Of a stretch of 64,000 bases of DNA, positions 18,990 to 28,165 are shown piece by piece. The notes beneath the pieces were generated by a model, which had not been told where the DNA came from, ran no database searches, and was given only the letters and a program-made list of their open reading frames with translations. Each line of letters starts with the position of its first letter. Position 1 is the stretch's first letter. The position numbers and the translations under genes were made by a program. Where the stretch lies: contig CP167917.1 in NCBI GenBank assembly GCA_041504365.1, forward strand, positions 930,001 to 994,000, read 5' to 3'. Origin of the DNA: Dryocola sp. LX212. Lineage in GTDB: Bacteria > Pseudomonadota > Gammaproteobacteria > Enterobacterales > Enterobacteriaceae.

Positions 18990-19655
18990 TCAAGTTGTAT
19001 GAGCACTTACGGCCATCCACATAACGAGCACTTGATGAATGCCGTTAATTATAAACTGTACTCCCATACTGATGAGCACGAAGCCAAGGATTTGTGAGAG
19101 GGCTTTGAGGCCATGATTTCCCAGACATTTTATAATTGTACTGGAGCTTCGTATCGCCCCCCAAACTAGTAATGCAAAAATAAGGAAGACGAGTAAAGGC
19201 GTAATATTGACGGATAACGTAGAGAACATCATTCCATTTTTTAACGTTGATGCATAGCTGATGATCACAGCCATGGTTCCTGGCCCGACCGTTCCTGGCA
19301 TGGCAAGAGGTATTAACGAGATATCACGATCGTCTGAATCGACAGATGTTATATCTTTTTTGCTTTCGGTTGGGGGTAATAGCATACGAAAGCCTAGCAA
19401 TAAGATAATTAAACCACCAGAAATACGTAAACCAGGAATAGACACCCCTATAATATTTATAATAAGACCACCGATATAAAAAACAATGATCATAATAATG
19501 AAAGTGTTAAGGGCTGTTTTCTTTGCTATAGAAGCATGTTCTTTCGCTGAAATACCCTTTGACAGCCCTAGATAAAGAATCATTGTAAAGATTGGATTGG
19601 CTATGGGTAACAGCAAAAGCAGACCAAAAGTAATGCTTTTAAAAAGATCAATCAT
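18990..19655 (-). CDS. MarC-family integral membrane protein
   Basis: 221 residues from the ATG at 19655, with AAGGAG eight bases upstream; an earlier GTG at 19664 is too close to that site. There are about six hydrophobic helices and the family signatures LLPIANPIFTMILYL near the N-terminus and IPLAMPGTVGPGTMAV in the middle. MarC/UPF0056 proteins are inner-membrane proteins of unproven function; the old link to multiple antibiotic resistance was not upheld. It follows the broken phaC gene on the same strand with a 26-base gap and may be co-transcribed with the PHB genes. Confidence 0.88.
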   Translation of the reverse strand: MIDLFKSITFGLLLLLPIANPIFTMILYLGLSKGISAKEHASIAKKTALNTFIIMIIVFYIGGLIINIIGVSIPGLRISGGLIILLLGFRMLLPPTESKKDITSVDSDDRDISLIPLAMPGTVGPGTMAVIISYASTLKNGMMFSTLSVNITPLLVFLIFALLVWGAIRSSSTIIKCLGNHGLKALSQILGFVLISMGVQFIINGIHQVLVMWMAVSAHTT

Positions 19656-19690
19656 TGTTATCACTCCTTGATTTGACTAAATTCGATATA

Positions 19691-21125
19691 TCAGCACTTT
19701 TCAAGCACGTACTGGCCTGGCGCATCGTAGATTGGTGGGTAACGTGTATTTCCTAATTCAGGAGATGGGACGAGTTTGTTGACATTTTCCTGCTCAACTA
19801 GCCAACTATACCAATGCTCCCACCAGGACCCAGGTTGAAAAACAGCATTCTCCAGCCATTTATTATGGTCGGATGAAGTTAAGGGACTAGTCCAGTAACC
19901 ATATTTATTTTGTTGAGGAGGGTTAATGATGCCTGCAACGTGCCCGGATTTACCCAAGGTGTACTGGCAGTCTTTGGGTAATTTACTTGCCCCCATGAAA
20001 CATGCTTCCCAGGGGTTATGTGATCGCTTTGTGTACCAACAAAATAAGAAGGTGAAGTTATAGATTCTATATTAACGGTAACCCCTCCAATTTGAATTCC
20101 CTCTGAACCAGAAAAATTATTCGCTTTGTAAAATTCATTACTAATGCCATGGCAGAATTTTGTATTAAGATTCATACCATCACCGCTCCAGAACAGGAAA
20201 TCAGAAATCGTGGGGGGTACCTGAAAAATATTTACTGATATAGTAATTCCAGTACAATGTGTTTTCGCGTAACAAATTGAACACTACATTCAGATCTCTT
20301 CCATCAATATGTTTATTAATACTATCAGCAGACAACAGTAGCTGGCACATAGGGTTGTTGATGAAATAAGCCAGATCGCCAGGACTGGTAAAGTCCAGAA
20401 GGGTCGCAAAAAATGAGGTTGTTTTAATCTTAGATGGTAGCCCTTTTTTGTTATAATAGGCTACGGTCAGTGCCAGCAGGGTCCCGCCAAGACAATAGCC
20501 TACAGCGTGGACTGATTTTTTTAGTAATATTAGTGATAACAGATAATGCTACAGTTACACCCTTCAGAATATAGTCTGAGATACCATGATTGTCTGTATC
20601 AGGCCCAGGGTTACGCCAGGATATCATGAAAACAGTATAATTTTTCTCAACTAACCACTTGACCATCGATTTTTGATCATTTAAATCAAGAATGTAATAT
20701 TTATTAATTACGGATGGTACGAATAGTAAAGGGGTTGAATGTGATTTTTCGCTGTTAGATTTATACTGAATGAGTTCAAATAGATCATTTTTAAAAACAA
20801 CACTACCGCATGTAGTAGCAATATTCTGACCAACTGTAAATGAATTATTGGGCGTGAGTTGTATGTTAAGAAAGTTAGCACTATTTTTTAGATCGTCATT
20901 AAAATATTCTAGCCGAGAAAGGAAGTTGTCAATATTATTATTGTCTGTGACATCATTGGTCAAACCATAATATTTAAGCAATGATAATGATTGTGTTTGT
21001 ATAGCACTTGAAAGTTGACGATACAAGAAATGCTGCTGTCCGTTATGGTCAGTCTGTTTTTCTGCGAAACTACCAAAAGTATTATTAGAACAATTGTCGA
21101 TAAATTGTTGCATAAAGTTAATCAT
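19691..21125 (-). pseudogene. phaC: Poly(3-hydroxyalkanoate) synthase PhaC, broken by three frameshifts
   Basis: Read across frames this is a class I-like PHA synthase. The N-terminal part ends in PLLFVPSVINKYYILDL and MVKWLVEKNYTVFMISWRNP. The next frame carries the lipase-box-like GYCLGG with the nucleophile Cys. The next has GTQSDHITP (catalytic Asp), and the last GKSGHVAGIINPP (catalytic His) and NKYGYW. The breaks sit at a 7-T run (20516-20522), a 6-G run (20212-20217) and a 5-C run (19990-19994), plus-strand bases. Removing one base at each of the first two and adding one at the third restores one open frame. All catalytic residues survive, so decay is recent or the calls are wrong. Confidence 0.9.
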
Positions 21126-21186
21126 TATAACCCCATTAAATTTTATATGAAATATTAATTATAATAAATAGAAATTCAAAAAATAT

Positions 21187-21210
21187 AGCCGTTCTGAATT
21201 CAGAACGGCT
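21187..21210 (-). terminator. Rho-independent terminator after the phasin gene
   Basis: Perfect 24-base palindrome (AGCCGTTCTGAA and its complement). On the minus strand it is followed by TATTTTTT. It lies seven bases beyond the phasin stop and before the phaC start, so it would limit read-through from phaB-phaP into phaC. Confidence 0.8.
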
Positions 21211-21216
21211 AATGAC

Positions 21217-21570
21217 TTACGAGGCCTTTTTCGACGTTGGCACGTACGCTTCTTTTTGAGGTGGCACCATGTCGTTTTTGAATACACTCATCATTTCTTT
21301 CATTGCAATGAGATTTTCAATATTTTTGTTGGACAACATAGCCATATTAGCCATGGTCTGCTCATTATATTTAATGAATGAGTTTAACTCCTTGATGTTA
21401 TTGGCTCCCTCAAGCTGTGAGATAAAGACGTTACTGTAGGTTTCAGCCATATCTTTATTAAGTTTGATGGCCTTGCAAGTATTGTCTACACAATTATCTT
21501 TTAAGTTACCGATCGGTTCGAAAGCAATGGTCATTTTTTCAAGAACTGGTTTGTAAAATTTATCGTACAT
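21217..21570 (-). CDS. phaP: Phasin-like PHB granule protein
   Basis: 117 residues, intact, nearly all helical and amphipathic, without a signal peptide. It begins MYDKFYKPVLEKMTIAFEPI, like small phasins of phaBPC clusters, and has a Lys/Pro-rich tail. Phasins coat PHB granules and control their size. GAGG lies just before the ATG. Placement between phaB and phaC (order B-P-C) matches phaBPCA-type operons such as those of Acinetobacter, except that no phaA follows. The assignment rests on size, helicity and context. Confidence 0.75.
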   Translation of the reverse strand: MYDKFYKPVLEKMTIAFEPIGNLKDNCVDNTCKAIKLNKDMAETYSNVFISQLEGANNIKELNSFIKYNEQTMANMAMLSNKNIENLIAMKEMMSVFKNDMVPPQKEAYVPTSKKAS

Positions 21571-21623
21571 AAATACCTCGTTATTATGAAATTAAAATAC
21601 TTATATTTTTGAAATTAAATTTT

Positions 21624-22360
21624 TTACTTCATATAAAGACCTCCATTGATTGAGATTGTTTCGCCTGTGATATAGCCAGCTGATGTACTAGCGAGAAAAA
21701 CAGCAGCGGCAGCAATCTCATCAGGTGTACCCATCCTTTTAAGTGGGATACCATCCTGGATACTTTCGAGGACGTTATTGGGAATTTTTTCCAGCATCGG
21801 GGTCTGGGTATATCCCGGAGCAATGGCATTTACAGTAACCTGATATCTTGCACCTTCATATGCTAATGCTTTTGTAAAGCCAAGCATTCCCGCTTTTGCC
21901 GCGGCATAATTAACCTGACAAAACTGACCTTTTAAGGCATTAATTGAACTGATATTAATTATCCGGCCATATTTATGGTTGCACATAGATGAAAATAGTG
22001 GCTTGGTTACGTTATAAAGACTGCCGAGGTTCGTGTCGATCACCGAATCCCATTGTTTCCGTGTCATTTTTTTGAAACAGACATCATCTGTACAACCGGC
22101 ATTATTAATAAGGACATCTATTTTTGTATGAACGTCAAGAAGTTCACCGATTACAGATTGACATTGTTCGGTGTCAGTAACATCAAGCGAGACTAGTTGT
22201 ACCTGCTGCGGAGAATAAGAATTTTTCCTGTGCCAGCTTTTTGCTTCCACTTCACTCCAGGGGGATGCACTGCCAAAACTTTATAGCCTGATGAAATGAA
22301 ACTATTTGTCATTGCTGAGCCTATACCACCTTTGGCTCCTGTTATTAAAACGGTTTTCAT
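21624..22360 (-). pseudogene. phaB: Acetoacetyl-CoA reductase PhaB (SDR), one frameshift
   Basis: The ATG at 22360 follows GAGGGA and opens MKTVLITGAKGGIGSAM, the Rossmann TGxxxGIG. About 30 codons later, around 22258-22275, the frame shifts by one base. The rest reads on from MEAKSW to the NNAG motif, the catalytic SSINALKGQFCQVNYAAAKAG (Ser, Tyr, Lys) and a C-terminal GETISINGGLYMK. With one base restored the length is ~246 residues, exactly that of PhaB. The enzyme would make 3-hydroxybutyryl-CoA with NADPH. Intact translation is impossible as read, though the downstream frame could give an N-terminally truncated product. Confidence 0.85.
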
Positions 22361-22407
22361 ATTATCCCTCGGTTATAAATACTGGGGTTATGCACCCCAT
22401 CAGTCAG

Positions 22408-22776
22408 TTAAGCGTCGACGAGCATCGCAGAGTAAATCACGACATTTTTGTCAGTTTCATTTTTCCACCAATGCGCAACATCATTGAACTCAATACTCAC
22501 TGAACCAACGGAATGGAAGATTGGCATCTCATGATTTGAGTTATATTCAACAATACTGCCTTCAGCGATATACATAATTGCCGGGCGATGAAGATGCGAA
22601 TGAAAAGAAACAATGCCGCCAGGCTCAACTTCGACTTTGTTCAAGCGAAGGCTTTTATCAATAAGATTTCTTCCACCTGGCGCAATATTCACATCATGAA
22701 GCGCGATCGTCCCAAGAACGCTTTCGGTTTCACCAACTGATTCCATAGGAACTGATTTTTGATGTATGAATGTCAT
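22408..22776 (-). CDS. Small cupin-domain protein
   Basis: 122 residues, a single cupin barrel. Cupin motif 1 reads PGGIVSFHSHLHRPAIMYI (two His of the HxH metal site) followed by AEGS; motif 2 contains FNDVAHWWKN. AAGGAA precedes the ATG. It lies between phaB and the patatin gene in the PHB cluster. It is clearly related to the cupin at 30263-30670 (same HSHxxRPAxxY core and H-W-KN motif), which suggests duplication within the island. The substrate is unknown. Confidence 0.82.
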   Translation of the reverse strand: MTFIHQKSVPMESVGETESVLGTIALHDVNIAPGGRNLIDKSLRLNKVEVEPGGIVSFHSHLHRPAIMYIAEGSIVEYNSNHEMPIFHSVGSVSIEFNDVAHWWKNETDKNVVIYSAMLVDA

Positions 22777-22803
22777 ATTGTTAGTTTCCTTATTAAAATA
22801 TTA

Positions 22804-23813
22804 TTAGTGTGAAATTATTTTCTTTAAGTTGACGCTATCTGAAACGCCGATCATATCGTAATTTTCATCAATCCAACGTGCCGCAGCATTACGGCCAATT
22901 TCTTTTAGATGTAATAAAAATGAAAGTTCTGTATTCATTTTAGAGGATGCCCCTAATGGATTCATGTGCTCTTGAGATTCGATAATATGAATTTTCATAG
23001 AACGATATTTTTTGTTATCGATAATATTATCTTTTAACAATCGTTGGATGAATTCGATAGCACGTAACTCTTTCAACAAACTTTGATTGAAGGTTATCTC
23101 ATCAATGCGGTTGTTTATCTCAATATTAGTTTTGGGCTTATCTTGTCTGACTATTGGGCTGATTTGCACAATGACAATATCTTCACATTCACCATTTTTT
23201 ATTATTGGGTATAGAGGAGGGTTACCTGAATAACCACCATCCCAATATAGTTTGCCTTCTATTTCAACAGAATCATATAGCCTTGGAAGGCACGCTGAAG
23301 CCATAATGACATCAAGCGAAAGTTCATGGCGATGGAAGACTCTTGCTTTACCCGTCTCAACCTGAGTGGTACCAACAAAAATTTTCGGACCCGGTTGCTT
23401 ATGCAAATTTTCAAAATCTATTGTGGTACTCAAGATTTCCCGTAATGGATTAATATTGAGTGGGTTCATTGTTCCCGGGGTAAAGAATCGCGACATATAG
23501 TCCATATAAAGATAAGCAGGACTATTGTCGATATTCCAGTTTCCCATCCAGATGTCAAAAAATGAACGATGAATTAATCCATATTTTGATAGCGCATGCC
23601 AAAATCCGGACAGTTTTTCACGGGCCAATTCAGCATTCCCTGAGCTTAATCCATCAGCAGTGATGACAGCATTGATAGCGCCTGCGGAAGTACCGCTAAT
23701 TGAACATAGAGAAAGCGAGCCTTCCTCAAGAATATAATCAATAACGCCCCAGGTAAAAGCGCCGTGGGCCCCTCCACCCTGGAGGGCTAGATTAATACTT
23801 TTTTCTTTTTCAC
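22804..23813 (-). CDS. Patatin-like phospholipase (start region frameshifted)
   Basis: About 335 residues. The patatin motifs are complete: LALQGGGAHGAFTWG (oxyanion GGGxxG), GTSAGA (nucleophile Ser in GxSxG) and DGGYSGNPP (catalytic Asp). Relatives sit beside 3-hydroxybutyrate dehydrogenase genes in other proteobacteria, perhaps acting on granule lipids or PHB. The likely start is the GTG at 23813, four bases after GGAGAG and just beyond the dehydrogenase stop, but it is one base out of frame. Losing one T from 23799-23804 or 23806-23810 would join them as VKKKSINLALQGGG. Without that, the only open start is a long implausible one antisense-free at 23898 inside the dehydrogenase gene. Confidence 0.82.
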
Positions 23814-23828
23814 TGGTCTCTCCAACTG

Positions 23829-24626
23829 CTATTGTGCAGTCCAGCCACCATCGATTGTGAGGGCTGCACCCGTTGTTGATGCGGCTTCTTCCGTACACAG
23901 AAAACTGACCATTGCAGAAATTTGCTCCGTGGTAACAAATTTTTGGGTTGGTTGGGCAGCAAGCAGGACTTTTTCAATCACTTCTTTTTCTGTCATGTTT
24001 TTTACTTTTGCCGTTTCCGGAATCTGACGCTCGACTAAAGGTGTCAGAACATATCCTGGGCAGATCGCATTTACGGTAATATTCTCTTTTGCAACTTCAA
24101 GAGCGATGTTTTGTCAACCCGATAATGCCATGCTTCGCAGTAACATAGGCCGACTTAAAAGGGGAGGCTACAAGGCCATGTGCAGAGGCAATATTGATAA
24201 TTCGACCGAACCCTCTTGCCTTCATATCGGCTATGACAGCTTTAATCAGATAAAACGCAGAGGATAAGTTGAGGTTGATGATTTTTTCCCACATTTCATC
24301 AGGGAAATCTTCAACAGGTGAAACATGCTGGATACCTGCGTTATTCACCAGAATATCAATTTCTCCAAACTCTTTCTTAACTTTAGCAATAAAAACTTGC
24401 GCTTCGTTTGCATCAGATAAGTCTGCACATAAGTAGACGACCGTAACTTTGTGTTTTATGGCAAATTCATCACACGTATCCTTCATGCTTTGAGCACTTT
24501 CGATGCCGTGCAAAATAATGTCACAGCCTTTCGCTGCAAGCGCATCTGCAATAGCATATCCAATACCACTTGATGAGCCTGTGATAATGGCTTTTTTCCT
24601 GCGAATATTTTTTCAATATGATCCAT
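23829..24626 (-). pseudogene. 3-hydroxybutyrate dehydrogenase (SDR), two frameshifts
   Basis: The first codons read MDHIEKIFAGKK; after a 6-T run at 24592-24597 (plus strand) the frame must change to read AIITGSSSGIGYAIADALAAKG. A second break at the 4-T run 24109-24112 separates the catalytic part (NNAG, Ser in IASAHG, YVTAKHG) from ALEVAKENITVNAICPGYV and the family-typical end LTIDGGWTAQ. Reassembled it is ~260 residues and matches NAD-dependent D-3-hydroxybutyrate dehydrogenases, which oxidise PHB monomers to acetoacetate. It is the first gene of the PHB cluster. All active-site residues survive. Confidence 0.85.
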
Positions 24627-24713
24627 GGTCTATCCTTATAGAATATTATCGGATTGCGAACTGTAGAGTATGATATTCAAACCCTTAAATTTTTTGTGGT
24701 CTATGATTTTTTG

Positions 24714-24983
24714 TTATCGATAAATAATTGCGGTTGCACTTATATCTGAACCCATGCCCACACGACCCATCGATGTAACCCGATAGTGGGTGGCCGATTC
24801 CCTATCTGCCGCTTTACTTAGTGCCGCCATTGCTTCTGAATAGGTACCATTTTTTACACTCACAGAAACATGACCAATTTCTTGTTTCATGTCAGGTATT
24901 TCTCTGTCATGGATTTCTGTGGCAGCCAGAGAAGTAAAACTGATGCTCATTAGTAACGGAATGACATAAAATATTTTTTTCAT
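24714..24983 (-). CDS. DUF1471 (YhcN/RclB-like) small periplasmic protein
   Basis: 89 residues from the ATG at 24983, which has AAGGAAG upstream. Signal peptide ending SFTSLAA, then a BhsA/McbA-type fold: VSVSVKNGTYSEAMAALSKAADRESATHYRVTSM followed by a final strand ISATAIIYR. DUF1471 proteins are small stress-induced periplasmic proteins of enterobacteria; RclB of the reactive-chlorine operon belongs here. It follows an RclC-like gene, which supports the comparison with RclBC. Confidence 0.82.
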   Translation of the reverse strand: MKKIFYVIPLLMSISFTSLAATEIHDREIPDMKQEIGHVSVSVKNGTYSEAMAALSKAADRESATHYRVTSMGRVGMGSDISATAIIYR

Positions 24984-25100
24984 AGACTTCTTCCTTTTTC
25001 TAAACACTTTAAGTGCTGGAAAATATTAACTATTTTTATGTTGCATCTCTATTTTTTTTGCAACGCTTAAATATTTTTTGTAGCAATGGTCGGTTACGCG

Positions 25101-25553
25101 TTATCTCACTTCAAGCAAAACGAAAGATGCGGCGAGTAAAACAATATCCTTTAGTAAAAACTGAGAAGTACTGCTAAGTGCTGGAAACCCTCCAGCTTCA
25201 GCGACAAACTTCCCCGGTGTACTAAAGAGCAAAGTTGTTGTCATAATAAAAGTAATTGTTGACCCCATTGCACCAAGCAAACCAGGCAAACGGAACCAAA
25301 ATCCAAGCAACAACAGCAGACCATAAAGCCATTCTGCAACACCCAGGATAAAACTACCTCCTCTGATACCTACCACTTGATACATCCATGACAGGAATGG
25401 GCTGTTTTCAATAAAGTTGACTAATCCTTGTGCTTCGTAGTCAAACCATTTGGCATAACCAAAGAAAAAGAAAATGACAACCAGGCTTAAACGCAACACA
25501 AACATATCAAGATTGTTTATCCCTATTGCGGGTTTTTGTTGATTACTCTCCAT
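25101..25553 (-). CDS. DUF417 (YkgB/RclC-like) inner-membrane protein
   Basis: 150 residues with four hydrophobic helices. The start (LDMFVLRLSLVVIFFFFGYAKWFDYEAQGLVNFIENSPFLSW) resembles RclC/YkgB; the family's longer loop between helices 1 and 2 is missing, which explains the shorter length (RclC is near 197). GGAGG sits four bases before the ATG. RclC is part of the HOCl-induced rclABC operon of E. coli; its biochemical role is unknown. No rclA-like flavoprotein or RclR-like regulator is in the window. Confidence 0.82.
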   Translation of the reverse strand: MESNQQKPAIGINNLDMFVLRLSLVVIFFFFGYAKWFDYEAQGLVNFIENSPFLSWMYQVVGIRGGSFILGVAEWLYGLLLLLGFWFRLPGLLGAMGSTITFIMTTTLLFSTPGKFVAEAGGFPALSSTSQFLLKDIVLLAASFVLLEVR

Positions 25554-25559
25554 AATGCC

Positions 25560-26820
25560 TCCTGTTAGATATTCAATTAAGGGTCATATAAGTTGCCTTA
25601 TCTATTAATATAAATGGATGTTATTGCATCATCTTATATATGACTACAGTTGTTATTAACTGCTTTTTTATTTCCCATTCCTTTTTTGTACGCGGATACT
25701 AAATTTGAAGCCAATGCTTTTTAATTTAAAATTAAATTTTATAGCTGTTTTATATCATTGGGTTAGTTGAATCGGTTCAGCATGGTAAATTAAGTTAATT
25801 AATTTATAGGATGTTATCTTTGTATGGTCTTATATGTTCCTCATGCCATTAAAAATGATTAGTGCTACAGATACTAGTTATTTCATACTGGGAGCCTGAA
25901 TTCCGCAACCAGGCGCATTTCCCTCGTCCATCACCATAGTGGTTGGCGTTTCGAACTAAAATCGGTACCGTATGTTCCCGTTAGAGGTAGTTACTTAGTC
26001 CTAATGCTGGAGAAAAATGTAGGGGGCGTAATAAATCGCGGCGCCGAATAGCCGCACGCTTATGAAAGTAAGACAGGTTTAGATTTCCTTCAAAATGGTA
26101 GCTATGTTCTCCAGTTGAGGTTTGGCTGTAACAAGAAATGCTTGTATTCAGGCTAGATATAATTCGGGCCAATGACTATCAAATCCAGATTGCCGGGTTT
26201 AGTACGTCAGCTGTCGATTAGCTGGAGAGTTTCTTCCTGGCAGAATTGCGATACTGTAGTGATTAAATCTTGAGCATTAACGCGGGGAGTGAGCTGGAGG
26301 CAAGTTGTCACCGGTTTGCGAGTTAAAAAGCGGTAAACCTCTCATGAAAATTACGCATTCAAACGATGGTGACCGCCAGTATTTGAATGAGAGGGTCGGG
26401 TAGCCTCTAAGGTGCCATTCCTGGTCGTCACTTTAAGGGATGTAGGTTTGCTACTGCAGGTGATGCGAAACCGGTGATGAATGCCTCGAGGCCATCTTTA
26501 GATACGCCGACCGGGAATATATCTGCTTACAGAAAGATTGCGCAAAGCCCGTTAATGAATACGGCATGGCCATACAGTCAAGATTAGGTGTCAGCATACC
26601 TGGACTGCCGCCATACACCCCATAATTCCGACCTTACCCACATCAATAATGTGAATAATGTCGGGATTATGGGGGAGAGTTTTTTCGCACTGCCGCTTTG
26701 ACCTTCAGCAACAGCCGTCACTGAAGACAACAATGTCACCCGGCAAATACCAGTATAGCAGATCGTTAGCATTCTTTATTCATGATATGCCCTCATTATT
26801 TTTGATTTGCTATTATGTTA
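25560..26820. other. Gene-poor stretch with a long hairpin
   Basis: About 1.26 kb between the DUF417 gene and the DUF302 gene. The part near 25,560-25,860 is very AT-rich and should carry the promoter for the RclBC-like pair. From ~25,900 the composition rises towards 45-50% GC, unlike its neighbours, suggesting decayed foreign sequence. Short frames exist on both strands (for example 25981-26172 and 26584-26772, minus), but none has a recognisable domain or good start. A strong imperfect palindrome lies at 26618-26674. Confidence 0.5.
26618..26674. repeat. Long imperfect palindrome
   Basis: 15-base arms CCCCATAATTCCGAC and GTCGGGATTATGGGG match at 14 of 15 positions around a 27-base loop, and the loop contains a smaller CACAT/ATGTG repeat. 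It lacks a following T-run on either strand. It could be an old IS end pair, a protein-binding site or a structured RNA; I cannot choose between these. Confidence 0.6.
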
Positions 26821-26827
26821 TGTGTAC

Positions 26828-27244
26828 TCACCAACTGACGGTATAGTCGAGCCATCCAGGCAATAAATGATAAATTTCTGTAACAGCACCATCAGCGCCA
26901 TTCAGGTCGTAAGCGTTGTTCATATGGTCTATATCAGTACAGCGGATCCAGACTTGTCCATCGTCTGCCTTCCAGATAAACACCTTTATTGGCAGATCAA
27001 ACCCTGCTTCAATATTTGTTGAAATGATTTTGCCAACCAAAGCACAATTTTGAAACAGTAGGCACTCAGCCTCTCTGATTTTAATATCTCTGAATTCAGC
27101 GACTTTTTTCTGATCGACACGAGCAATGATCATTACAGAAGGGTATTCAGCAAGCTTACCCAGCAACCTGTCAGCTGTTTCTTTGACTGAATACGGGCTT
27201 TGTCTTAGCCATTTACTATTATAACTACCTTTTAACTGGCTCAT
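26828..27244 (-). CDS. DUF302-domain protein
   Basis: 138 residues, no signal peptide. The central part matches DUF302: IIARVDQKKVAEFRDIKIREAECLLFQNC, then AGFDLPIKVFIWKADDGQVWIRC. DUF302 proteins are small alpha/beta proteins, often near oxidative- or metal-stress genes; no activity is established. AAGGATTAAAA precedes the ATG. It is the last gene of the long minus-strand run that begins at 34847. Confidence 0.82.
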   Translation of the reverse strand: MSQLKGSYNSKWLRQSPYSVKETADRLLGKLAEYPSVMIIARVDQKKVAEFRDIKIREAECLLFQNCALVGKIISTNIEAGFDLPIKVFIWKADDGQVWIRCTDIDHMNNAYDLNGADGAVTEIYHLLPGWLDYTVSW

Positions 27245-27283
27245 TTTTAATCCTTGGTCTATTTAATGTGATGGGTAACAATA

Positions 27284-27526
27284 CTATAGAGCATTAACAT
27301 CTGCCGGATCCCAAATTTCCATGATCAAATACGTAGCAGAATGTGTGGACGAGTCAATATTTATAGACGCGTCTTTATTATTTACCAAGTCGACAGGTGG
27401 TGATTTCTCAAGCGCCTGCTTGTGGTTATTGGTAGCAATGTTGAGCTTACCATCAAGGACGATTAGATATGTGGGTCGATTTGTATAGTCCTTATGCGGC
27501 AACGCAACACCTGGCGCTAACTTCAC
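27284..27526 (-). pseudogene. Cupin remnant (N-terminal part lost or frameshifted)
   Basis: 80 codons open with the cupin-like KLAPGVALPHKDYTNRPTYLIVLDGK and end EIWDPADVNAL. There is no good ribosome-binding site, and the start would be a GTG. One base added near 27528 would extend the frame upstream to LPLEKFNQ, but no ATG follows before a stop, and only 60 bases separate it from the hupE-like stop. It looks like a third, decayed member of the HxxxxxRPxxxY cupin group in this island. Confidence 0.55.
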
Positions 27527-27586
27527 TGGTTAAATTTTTCAAGCGGTAGGGTAAATAATAAGATGTATTTAGATTTCCAGTTTTAA

Positions 27587-28165
27587 TTAAATAATGGTCG
27601 TCAACATATACAGGCCACAGATGGCACTTATAGACCCAAGAATACGCAATAGTATATCACCACCATGCGTTTTCAAAAGATAGTGTGCACATACAGCACC
27701 CATGAGATGCAATGTTGCGGTGGTCGCCAGGAATCCAGCAGTGTAGGCCAATTTATTCTGCATTAACGGCATTTCGTAACCATGAGCGTAGCCATGGAAA
27801 ATACCAAAAAATGCGGTCGCCATTGCAGCCAGATACACTGGCAGGATCTTTTTCACACTGATAGCCAAACCGAGCAGTAGCACAGAAAGGGAGACGCCCA
27901 CTTCTGTACCAGATATTTCGATGTGCTCGAAGCCGATTAACCCGCCGGTAAACATGAAGAAGACAAAAGCGGAAGGTACAATCCAGATTGCTTTGCCTCC
28001 AATCTGGCTGCTCCAGGCGCCGACAGATATCATTGCTAAGAGATGGTCCATCCCGGACAGGGGATGTAACCAACCCGTTGATTCGCCGCTGCTATGTGCA
28101 TAGGCGCTGTTCATCATTAATAAAGATGCAAGCAGTAGGGAAATATTGACAGGTGACTTATTCAT
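27587..28165 (-). CDS. HupE/UreJ-family membrane protein
   Basis: 192 residues from the ATG at 28165, which overlaps the previous stop (ATGA). A signal-like helix is followed by HSSGESTGWLHPLSGMDHLLAM, the metal-binding HP(L)xGxDHxxxM signature, and five further helices including FGIFHGYAHGYEMP with more His. HupE/UreJ proteins are secondary nickel or cobalt permeases or their outer-face diffusion facilitators. Its coupling to DUF4198 suggests a joint envelope metal-handling role, but which metal is not shown. Confidence 0.9.
   Translation of the reverse strand: MNKSPVNISLLLASLLMMNSAYAHSSGESTGWLHPLSGMDHLLAMISVGAWSSQIGGKAIWIVPSAFVFFMFTGGLIGFEHIEISGTEVGVSLSVLLLGLAISVKKILPVYLAAMATAFFGIFHGYAHGYEMPLMQNKLAYTAGFLATTATLHLMGAVCAHYLLKTHGGDILLRILGSISAICGLYMLTTII

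Noticed and set aside
20516-20522. Programmed frameshift or transcript slippage at the 7-A run of phaC
   Set aside because: A run of A can slip, but phaC needs two more shifts of opposite kinds at other runs, so a single programmed event cannot explain it.
25981-26172. 63-codon minus-strand frame
   Set aside because: No recognisable features or ribosome-binding site; gap looks decayed.
26618-26674. Integron attC site
   Set aside because: The palindrome lacks the RYYYAAC/GTTRRRY boxes and there is no cassette gene or integrase.
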